From: Thiomicrorhabdus sp.
GTDB taxonomy: Bacteria > Pseudomonadota > Gammaproteobacteria > Thiomicrospirales > Thiomicrospiraceae
DNA length: 5,029 bases
Direction of reading: 5' to 3'
Assembly: GCA_015488565.1 (NCBI GenBank)
Contig: WFNQ01000076.1
Location: forward strand, 1 to 5,029
Positions 1 to 5,029 of this stretch are shown piece after piece. Position numbers and translations under genes: made by a program. Each line of letters opens with the position of its first letter. The stretch's first letter is position 1. Below the pieces are notes generated by a model. That model made no database searches. It was not told the origin of the DNA and was given only the letters and a program-made list of their open reading frames with translations.

Positions 1-1
1 C

Positions 2-30
2 TTGTCTTTTTTTAACTAATTAGTTAAACT
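2..30 (+). promoter_or_regulatory. Putative sigma70-type promoter of the operon
   Basis: TTGTCT at 2-7 matches the -35 consensus at 4 of 6 positions, and TAAACT at 25-30 matches the -10 consensus at 4 of 6, with a 17-base spacer. Transcription would start near 37 and leave a leader of about 22 bases that still contains the ribosome binding site at 46-50. The better-looking TATAAG at 42-47 overlaps that ribosome binding site and would give an almost leaderless transcript, so it is the less likely -10. The call rests on weak consensus matches plus the position of the operator palindrome across the spacer and -10. Only 58 bases upstream of the first gene are visible. Confidence 0.45.
11..28. promoter_or_regulatory. 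Perfect 18-bp palindrome, probable TetR operator
   Basis: TTTAACTAATTAGTTAAA is a perfect inverted repeat of two 9-base halves with no spacer, ending 30 bases before the start codon of the adjacent TetR gene. Operators of TetR-family dimers are typically palindromes of this size located next to or inside their own promoter. This one covers the spacer and reaches into the proposed -10 box, where a bound dimer would block RNA polymerase. Binding by the neighbouring regulator is inferred from position and symmetry only. Confidence 0.7.
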
Positions 31-32
31 CT

Positions 33-41
33 TTAGTTGAA
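33..41. repeat. Extra operator half-site (imperfect direct repeat)
   Basis: TTAGTTGAA differs by one base from the right half of the palindrome (TTAGTTAAA at 20-28) and lies 13 bases downstream in the same orientation. It falls around the predicted transcription start and could hold a second, weaker contact for the regulator. In such an AT-rich leader it could also be chance. Confidence 0.3.
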
Positions 42-45
42 TATA

Positions 46-50
46 AGAGG
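46..50 (+). promoter_or_regulatory. Ribosome binding site of the TetR gene
   Basis: AGAGG, within AAGAGGA, lies 8 bases before ATG 59. It decides this start over the out-of-frame ATG at 51, which overlaps the site itself. Confidence 0.7.
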
Positions 51-58
51 ATGGTGAT

Positions 59-703
59 ATGGTTTCTCAATACCAACAACAAGGCGGGCGTAAACAGGGG
101 GGGAAAAAACCTTCTAAAACGGCGCAGTTAATTCAGGATGCGGCAACGGATATGTTTGCTAAGCAGGGGTATGATGGCACGATTATGGATGAGTTGGCGG
201 CGGTAACGGGCGCGAATAAGGCCAGTATTTATTATCATTTTCAGACAAAGCAGGGCTTGTATGAAGCGTGTATGACGGCGCTGTTTTCAGGGGTTGCAAA
301 TCAGGTGTTGACGTCGATTGATGAAGGGGCTTCGGTATTTGATAAGTTGGAGACCTTTGTGGTTGAGTTTTCAAAAGCGGCGTACCATAAGCCTCAAATG
401 CCTGCGGTGTTGATGCGTGAAATGGCATCAGGGGGGGAGAATATGCCTGTGCCTGCCCGCTTGCAAATGCAGCGTTTGCTGTTTGGTTTAAAAGGGTTGA
501 TTGAAGAGGGTGTGGCATTAGGGGCTTTTGTGAGGGTGCACCCTTTGACGTTGCATATGATGATTGTGGGCAGTTTAAGTTTGTATATTGCCAGTGAGCC
601 ATTACGTAAAAAAATTGATTTACCAGAGCAAGATCCATCGGTTGTTGAGATGACGGCTGAGGTGGTACAAATGATTCAACGTGCATTGAGGCAGAGTAAA
701 TGA
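59..703 (+). CDS. TetR/AcrR-family transcriptional regulator
   Basis: This is a 214-aa DNA-binding repressor of the TetR type, the usual length for the family. The N-terminal domain is clear: a first helix around residues 21-36, then the helix-turn-helix at about 41-65 with the family signature (TIMDELAAVTGANKASIYYHF), followed by KQGLYEA. The C-terminal half (about 75-210) is helical and variable; it would bind a ligand and form the dimer, but the ligand cannot be read from the sequence. The first 20 residues are an unusual Gln/Gly/Lys-rich basic tail that may add DNA contact. ATG 59 is chosen because AGAGG at 46-50 sits 8 bases upstream and no other in-frame Met occurs before residue 32. 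The ATG at 51 is in another frame. The gene is first in the operon, behind a palindromic operator, so it probably represses itself and the export genes. Its stop overlaps the next start as ATGA. It contains two 7-G runs (97-103 and 431-437). Confidence 0.93.
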   Translation: MVSQYQQQGGRKQGGKKPSKTAQLIQDAATDMFAKQGYDGTIMDELAAVTGANKASIYYHFQTKQGLYEACMTALFSGVANQVLTSIDEGASVFDKLETFVVEFSKAAYHKPQMPAVLMREMASGGENMPVPARLQMQRLLFGLKGLIEEGVALGAFVRVHPLTLHMMIVGSLSLYIASEPLRKKIDLPEQDPSVVEMTAEVVQMIQRALRQSK

Positions 704-3213
704 AAAAGATTAATTTATGGGTGGAAGATAAATTGGATCATTTGGGCGGCACGATAGCACGCTACCCTGTGTATTTTATTGTGGTTATTTTTCTTGTGGT
801 GGGGTTGATTGCTTCAAATTTACCTAAGATTACGGTGGATACGTCAACGGAAGGTTTTTTGCATGAGACGTCGGCGTCTCGTATTGCGTACGATGCGTTT
901 CGGAATCAGTTTGGGCGTGATGAAAAAATTGTGGTGGCCATTCAAACCGATGATGTGTTTAAGCTGGAAACGCTTGCCAAAATTAAACAGTTACACGATG
1001 AATTGGCGCAAAAAGTGCCTTATCTGTTTGATATTTCATCCATCATTAATGCTCGAAATACGTTGGGAGAGGGCAATAATCTTTTAGTGGATGACCTATT
1101 GAAAAAGTGGCCACTAACTCAAAATGAGGCCGAAAAAATAAGGCATTTAGCAATGTCTAATCCGATGCTGGAAAACATTATTTTAAGTAAAGATGGTCGC
1201 TTTACGGTGATTGTATTGGAGTCGAATACTTATAGTGAGTTAACCGAGGGGGGGGGGGAGAAAACGGTTTCGGAAGAGGATGTATTAGCGGATGAACTCA
1301 GTGGTTTTGATGATGCGTCTTTTGGTGATTTAGAGGCGGATGTTCAAAAAAATGAGGATAAACAGCGCCCCTTTATTACCGATAAAGAGAACTCCGAAAT
1401 GGTGAAGGTGGTGAGTGAGATTGTGGCCAAGTATCAATCGGATGATTTTACGTTGTATGTGGCGGGTTCGCCTTCGGTAACGGCGTTTTTAAAAAAATCG
1501 ATGATGGGGGACATGCAAAAGTTTGTATTGATGATTTTATTGGCAACGGCGGTTCTGTTGGCGCTTTTGTTTCGTCGTCTGTCGGGCGTATTTTTGCCGT
1601 TGTTGGCTGTTGGCTTGGCGGTGATAAGCACGATGGGGTTAATGGCTTTAAATGGCACGCCAATTAAGGTAATGACTCAAGTCTTGCCCTCTTTTTTATT
1701 GGCGGTTGGTGTGGGCGCTTCCATTCATATATTGGCTATTTTTTATAAAAAGTTTGACGAAACGGGGGATAAAGCGGGCGCCATTCGCTACACCTTATCG
1801 CACTCTGGATTGGCTATTATTATGACCTCTTTAACCACGGCGGCAGGTATGGCATCGTTTATTCCCTCGGATGTTGCGCCGGTGGCTGATTTGGGCTTGT
1901 TTTCCGCCGTGGGGGTGATGATTTCATTGATGTTTACGTTGATTTTACTGCCCGCTCTTTTAATGGTGTTTAGCTTGAAACAACGCCCTGTGGATTCGGA
2001 TCAGGAGCATCATGATGGGTTGGATAAGTTTTTGAAATCCGTCGCACATTTTTCTCAAAATCATGCAAAGAAAATCGTTGTTATTTCGCTTGTATTTATG
2101 GCGGTGGCCATGGGGCTTGCGTCTAAAATTACCTATTCACATAATCCACTGCTCTGGTTGCCAGCCAACCATGAGACCCGTATTGCAACGGAGGTGATTG
2201 ACCATGAAATGCGGGGCAGTATTTCGATTGAGTTGATTGTGGACACGGGGGTTGAAAACGGTCTTTATGATATAAGCGTTTTGCACGCACTGGAAAACAT
2301 TACCACGGAGCTGAATCGGATTGATACAGAAGACTATTTTGTAGGAAAAGCGGTGAGTGTGGTGGATGTGATTAAGGAAATTCATAAAGCACTGAATCAA
2401 AATAACCCAGAGTTTTATGCGTTGCCAACCGATTCGGATTTGGTGTCACAAGAGGTTTTACTGTTTGAAAACTCGGGTTCAGAAGATTTGGAAGATTTTG
2501 TCGATACGCTTTTTTCCAAAGCACGAATTACGGTAAAAGTGCCGTGGATTGATGCCTTTAAATACCATTCGTTATTGACGCATACGGCGGAGCTACTTGA
2601 AAAAGAGTTGGGTGAAAGCAGCCATGTGAATCCCCATATTCGTGAGAATCTAACGGTGACCACCACTGGGATGATTCCGCTACTGGCCGAAACCAGTGCG
2701 GCGGCCATTCGTAGTTCTGGGGTGAGTTATGTGATTGCCTTTTTTATCATCGCATTGATGTTGATTGCGCTCTTATCGAGTGTCAAACTGGGGTTGTTAA
2801 GTATGATTCCTAACTTACTTCCCATCTTTTTTGTATTGGCTATTATGGTGCTGTTTAGCTTTCCGCTAGACCTGTTTACGATGTTAATAGGGGTGATTGT
2901 GTTAGGGATTGCCGTGGATGATATTGTGCACTTTATGCACAATTTTAGGCGTTATCATCTACAAGGGATGGGAACACGTGATGCCGTTGAAAAAACATTA
3001 ACCTCTACTGGGCGAGCCATGATGATGACGACAGTGGTCTTGTTTATTGGGTTTATGCTCTACTTGTTTTCGAGTATGGAAAACCTGTTTTTATTTGGAC
3101 TGCTAACGGCATTGGCTTTTGTTATGGCGTTATTAGCGGTATTCTTATTAGCACCCGCATTAATGGCATTGGTTTACCCTGAACAGGGTAGTTTAAAAGG
3201 AGAGAAAAAATGA
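700..3213 (+). CDS. RND superfamily, MMPL-type inner-membrane exporter
   Basis: This 837-aa protein has the two-fold RND layout. TM1 is at about 22-40, a large periplasmic loop at 41-273, TM2-TM6 between about 274 and 425, TM7 at about 458-474, a second loop at 475-673, and TM8-TM12 from about 674 to 826. The length fits the MMPL/HpnN-like single-chain group better than the roughly 1,030-aa AcrB group. Such proteins use the proton gradient to move lipids, hopanoids or other hydrophobic molecules out of the inner membrane; the substrate here is unknown. TM10 carries the expected acidic pair in GIAVDDIVHFMH (Asp740-Asp741). The equivalent TM4 stretch, GVGASIHIL (337-345), has Gly-Ala in its place. 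Residues 183-225 form an acidic, low-complexity insert in the first loop, encoded partly by an 11-G run. The start overlaps the TetR stop (ATGA), with GAGG at 688-691 as ribosome binding site. The stop overlaps the cytochrome start in the same way. No membrane fusion protein gene is visible, which also argues against a classical tripartite drug pump. Confidence 0.92.
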   Translation: MKKINLWVEDKLDHLGGTIARYPVYFIVVIFLVVGLIASNLPKITVDTSTEGFLHETSASRIAYDAFRNQFGRDEKIVVAIQTDDVFKLETLAKIKQLHDELAQKVPYLFDISSIINARNTLGEGNNLLVDDLLKKWPLTQNEAEKIRHLAMSNPMLENIILSKDGRFTVIVLESNTYSELTEGGGEKTVSEEDVLADELSGFDDASFGDLEADVQKNEDKQRPFITDKENSEMVKVVSEIVAKYQSDDFTLYVAGSPSVTAFLKKSMMGDMQKFVLMILLATAVLLALLFRRLSGVFLPLLAVGLAVISTMGLMALNGTPIKVMTQVLPSFLLAVGVGASIHILAIFYKKFDETGDKAGAIRYTLSHSGLAIIMTSLTTAAGMASFIPSDVAPVADLGLFSAVGVMISLMFTLILLPALLMVFSLKQRPVDSDQEHHDGLDKFLKSVAHFSQNHAKKIVVISLVFMAVAMGLASKITYSHNPLLWLPANHETRIATEVIDHEMRGSISIELIVDTGVENGLYDISVLHALENITTELNRIDTEDYFVGKAVSVVDVIKEIHKALNQNNPEFYALPTDSDLVSQEVLLFENSGSEDLEDFVDTLFSKARITVKVPWIDAFKYHSLLTHTAELLEKELGESSHVNPHIRENLTVTTTGMIPLLAETSAAAIRSSGVSYVIAFFIIALMLIALLSSVKLGLLSMIPNLLPIFFVLAIMVLFSFPLDLFTMLIGVIVLGIAVDDIVHFMHNFRRYHLQGMGTRDAVEKTLTSTGRAMMMTTVVLFIGFMLYLFSSMENLFLFGLLTALAFVMALLAVFLLAPALMALVYPEQGSLKGEKK
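1248..1258 (+). repeat. Homopolymeric tract of 11 G inside the RND exporter gene
   Basis: Eleven consecutive G encode the end of Glu183, Gly-Gly-Gly and the start of Glu187 in the first periplasmic loop. Gain of one G would bring TGA at 1293-1295 into frame; loss of one G would bring TAG at 1286-1288 into frame. Either change leaves a fragment of roughly 195-200 residues with only TM1. G tracts of this length are classic slipped-strand sites in phase-variable genes. As written the frame is open. A consensus base-calling error in the run length is also possible. Confidence 0.85.
3175..3190. repeat. Short inverted repeat just before the cytochrome gene
   Basis: TACCCTGAACAGGGTA is a perfect inverted repeat with arms of 7 bases around AA. 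As RNA it could fold into a 6-bp stem with a GAAC loop. It lies in the last codons of the RND gene, 6 bases before the AAGGAG ribosome binding site of the cytochrome gene. No U-run follows (GTTTAAAAGG), so it is not a convincing terminator. It may set a processing or stability boundary between the long exporter message and the genes for soluble proteins, or be chance. Confidence 0.3.
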
Positions 3214-3668
3214 ATCGAGCAAGGTTTAAAAAACGTTTTTTAGGTGGCGTAATGGGTTGTTTTTTAGGGCTGTCAATGGTGCCATCTGTTATGGCATCGG
3301 AGAGCGCCGATACGCGAGAAGTGATTTGGGTGAGCGCGGGTGAAAAGGCCGCTATTTTATCTGAAATGCGTGCTTTCTTAGAGGCGTCTCAGACAATTTT
3401 AGAGGGCAGTTTAGCAGACGATATGGACGTGATTGAAGAAGCCGCTCGATCAGTTGGCATGAAAATGATGCGGGGCACACCAAAAGAACTGCATAAAAAA
3501 TTACCTTCTGGCTTTACTGCTTTAGGGCCTAAAGCGCATCGAGGCTTTGAAGCGATTGCGGACGAGGCATCCGGCATGGGGGATAGAGAAGTGGTGTTGC
3601 AACACTTGGCTAAATTACAAAAAACTTGTAATGGTTGCCATGCAATTTATCGTTTTGAGGTGAAATAA
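3210..3668 (+). CDS. Periplasmic class II cytochrome c (c'/c556-like)
   Basis: The 152-aa precursor has a basic start (RARFKKRF), a hydrophobic core and a likely signal peptidase I site after VMA at residue 29. The mature part is about 123 aa and mostly helical, the size of a four-helix cytochrome c'. The single haem site is near the C-terminus: CNGCH, with Cys140 and Cys143 for thioether bonds and His144 as axial ligand, followed by AIYRF as is usual in this class. Met53 in the first predicted helix (ILSEMRAFLE) is placed where c556/b562-type proteins have their sixth, Met ligand, so the haem may be six-coordinate and a carrier of electrons; this is inferred from position. AAGGAG at 3197-3202 sits 7 bases before the start, which overlaps the RND stop as ATGA. 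One base separates it from the next gene. The role of a cytochrome in an export operon is unknown; redox sensing, electron supply or gas binding are all possible. Confidence 0.85.
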   Translation: MNRARFKKRFLGGVMGCFLGLSMVPSVMASESADTREVIWVSAGEKAAILSEMRAFLEASQTILEGSLADDMDVIEEAARSVGMKMMRGTPKELHKKLPSGFTALGPKAHRGFEAIADEASGMGDREVVLQHLAKLQKTCNGCHAIYRFEVK

Positions 3669-3669
3669 C

Positions 3670-4473
3670 ATGAAGTATATGACAATAGCATGGGTCGCAT
3701 TATTAAGTGGCAGTCTGGTTTTTTCAGCTCCGATTTTAGCAAGCACTTTAACCGCAGATGAAATTGCACAAAAAGTGGATGAAAGAGAGGACGGTGACAA
3801 CAGTGCCAGCCAGTTAAAAATGGTGTTGATTGATAAACACAATAATCAACGTGTACGCAGTATGCAGCAGTTTGAAAAAGATTTTGGTGAGGATACGCGG
3901 AGCGTGATTTTCTTTTTAGCACCGAAAGATGTTGAAAACACCGCTTTTTTAACGTTTGATTACGCCGATTCAGATAAAGACGATGACCAGTGGTTATACC
4001 TGCCCGCATTAAGGCAGACCAAGCGTATTGTAAGTAGCGACAAAAGCAGTAGCTTTATGGGGTCGGATTTTTCTTATGCGGACATGACGTCACGCTCTTT
4101 GGAGGATTACACCTATAAAATAGTGAAAGAGTCTGAGGTGAGAGGGCATAAGGTCTGGATTATGGAGACCAAGCCGAAAAAGCAAAAAACGATTGATGAA
4201 ACGGGATACAGCAAATCGTATATGTTTGTGCGTCAAGATAACTTTGTGGTGGTACGTGCCATTCACTTTTTAACCGACGGTAAACGCAAATATATGGACG
4301 TTAAATCGTTGCAACAAATTGACGGTATTTGGGTGGCGACAGAGATTGAGATGAAAACCAAAAAAGACAAGTTTACGCTGCATTCGACCTTACTCTCGTT
4401 GTCGGACATTCAATTTAATCAAGATTTAAAAGAGAGCTTTTTTACGGTTCGTCGTATTGAAAAAGGTTTGTAA
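3670..4473 (+). CDS. LolA-like 'outer membrane lipoprotein-sorting' family periplasmic protein
   Basis: This is a 267-aa precursor with a signal peptide (hydrophobic to about residue 22, likely cleavage after ILA at 24) and a mature part rich in alternating beta-strand patterns. It looks like the LolA/LolB-like half-barrel family often named outer membrane lipoprotein-sorting protein (Pfam LolA_like type), whose members commonly sit beside MMPL/RND exporter genes. Recognisable family stretches are DQWLYLPALRQTKRI (106-120) and SFMGSDFSYADM (128-139). The half-barrel fold is suited to shielding an acyl chain or other hydrophobic cargo, so the likely role is to carry the RND substrate through the periplasm rather than to serve general lipoprotein sorting. 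There is no lipobox Cys, so it should be soluble. GAGGTG at 3657-3662, inside the cytochrome gene's last codons, supports ATG 3670. An in-frame ATG at 3679 would shorten the signal peptide's n-region and is less well placed. Confidence 0.85.
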   Translation: MKYMTIAWVALLSGSLVFSAPILASTLTADEIAQKVDEREDGDNSASQLKMVLIDKHNNQRVRSMQQFEKDFGEDTRSVIFFLAPKDVENTAFLTFDYADSDKDDDQWLYLPALRQTKRIVSSDKSSSFMGSDFSYADMTSRSLEDYTYKIVKESEVRGHKVWIMETKPKKQKTIDETGYSKSYMFVRQDNFVVVRAIHFLTDGKRKYMDVKSLQQIDGIWVATEIEMKTKKDKFTLHSTLLSLSDIQFNQDLKESFFTVRRIEKGL

Positions 4474-4475
4474 AG

Positions 4476-5029
4476 ATGCAAAAACGCCACAATGTTGCAC
4501 ATCGCTTAGCCCCTCTTTTTTTGGGTGTGTTGACGGGGGTACTCTCCTTACATGTTTATGCCGACGAAGCGCTTGATGAGGCGCTTTTGGGCTTTGAAGA
4601 GGAGAGTGACATTTCTCAACCCCATGTTACCAATCTTCAATCTGAACAAGCCAAGCGAAGCCCTTTTCAGCTATCTGGCCAATTAAGCTTAAACAGCTAT
4701 TACGCCTATCAAGAAAATGCCCCCATTATTGGGGAGAGTGATTATAGGGGGGTAACCAAATTACAGTTAGCAGGGTTGCTGAAACTGGATTATAAAATAT
4801 CCCCAGACTGGCAAGCAAAGCTTGAATTGAAAGGCTTTGTAGACCCCATATACAATATTAAAGGGCGTTATCGTTACTCAAGAGATACTTTAAACACCTA
4901 TGAATCGGAGTTGGAGATAGGTGAGGGCTACTTACTCGGCTCATTAAGTGAAAACCTAGACATCAAAGTGGGGCGGCAAATTGTCGTTTGGGGAAAGTCA
5001 GACTCCATTCGAGTAACCGATGTCATGAA
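4476..5029 (+). CDS. Probable DUF1302-type outer-membrane beta-barrel protein, 3' end cut by window
   Basis: Translation from ATG 4476 is open for 184 codons to the window edge. The start is 2 bases after the previous stop, with AAAAGG at 4461-4466 as ribosome binding site. Residues 1-29 form a signal peptide (basic n-region, hydrophobic core LAPLFLGVLTGVLSL, likely cleavage after VYA). A short acidic segment follows (DEALDEALLGFEEESD, 30-45), then amphipathic strands from about 63 onward (FQLSGQLSLNSYYAY; KLQLAGLLKLDYKI; AKLELKGFVDPIY) typical of a barrel. The stretch GRQIVVWGKSDSIRVTD (166-182) resembles the conserved core of DUF1302-like proteins, which are often encoded near RND/MMPL exporters. 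Members are usually several hundred residues long, so most of this one is missing. The probable role is an outer-membrane channel or acceptor for the exported substrate; this is inferred from fold and context. The family name rests on motif memory, not on a search. Confidence 0.75.
   Translation, partial: MQKRHNVAHRLAPLFLGVLTGVLSLHVYADEALDEALLGFEEESDISQPHVTNLQSEQAKRSPFQLSGQLSLNSYYAYQENAPIIGESDYRGVTKLQLAGLLKLDYKISPDWQAKLELKGFVDPIYNIKGRYRYSRDTLNTYESELEIGEGYLLGSLSENLDIKVGRQIVVWGKSDSIRVTDVM

Noticed and set aside
42..47. TATAAG as the -10 box
   Set aside because: It overlaps the ribosome binding site of the first gene and no good -35 lies 16-18 bases upstream.
104..110. AAAAAAC resembling a -1 programmed frameshift heptamer in the TetR gene
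   Set aside because: The reading frame splits it as AAA AAA C, not A AAA AAC, and the protein is complete without a frameshift.
183..686. Open frame of 167 codons on the - strand inside the TetR gene
   Set aside because: The product is rich in Pro, Gln and Ser with no recognisable domain, and it mirrors a clear TetR gene on the + strand.
865..880. Inverted repeat GAGACG-TCGG-CGTCTC inside the RND gene
   Set aside because: The stem is short, lies within conserved coding sequence, and has no adjacent start, stop or U-run; chance is likely.
3210..3260. Possible lipobox in the cytochrome signal peptide (VMGC ending at Cys17)
   Set aside because: Met at the -2 position is not typical, the hydrophobic stretch before Cys17 is only about six residues, and a better signal peptidase I site follows at residue 29.
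3647..4009. Open frame of 120 codons on the - strand across the cytochrome/LolA-like junction
   Set aside because: It spans two well-supported + strand genes, has no plausible ribosome binding site or domain, and looks like a shadow frame.
4710..4730. CCCC...GGGG hairpin-like stretch in the last gene
   Set aside because: There are only four paired bases around an AT-rich loop, inside coding sequence.

Overview
The window holds five co-directional, tightly packed genes on the + strand that look like one operon. No gene on the - strand is supported. The base composition is moderate and AT-leaning by eye, with Shine-Dalgarno sites of Gram-negative type. Three consecutive genes begin with export signals, and the last encodes an outer-membrane beta-barrel-type protein, so the source is a Gram-negative bacterium. 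The protein families suggest a gammaproteobacterium, perhaps a marine or sulfur-oxidising type such as the Thiomicrospira group. That placement is an inference from gene style and was not tested.

Layout: bases 1-58 hold a compact promoter/operator region with a perfect 18-bp palindrome (11-28) lying over the likely spacer and -10. A TetR-family repressor follows (59-703). Next comes an RND/MMPL-family inner-membrane exporter (700-3213, 837 aa, about 12 membrane segments). Then come a small periplasmic class II (c'/c556-like) cytochrome (3210-3668), a LolA-like periplasmic 'outer membrane lipoprotein-sorting' family protein (3670-4473), and the first 184 codons of a probable DUF1302-type outer-membrane protein (4476 to the window edge). 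The gene junctions are ATGA overlaps (twice), a 1-base gap and a 2-base gap, which implies co-transcription and translational coupling. No intergenic stretch reaches 60 bases.

Working model (inference): the RND pump takes a hydrophobic or lipid-like substrate from the inner membrane, the LolA-like protein carries it across the periplasm, and the beta-barrel protein handles it at the outer membrane. TetR would repress the whole set, itself included, until a ligand appears. The cytochrome is the surprising member, because export of this kind has no obvious need for a haem protein.

The most notable sequence signals are: (i) an uninterrupted run of 11 G inside the RND gene, where a one-base slip in either direction meets a stop within about 40 bases, a possible on/off switch; (ii) a short acidic motif, L-x-G-F-acid-acid-x-S, found both in the RND periplasmic loop and near the mature N-terminus of the outer-membrane protein; (iii) loss of the acidic pair in TM4 of the RND protein while the TM10 Asp-Asp is kept.
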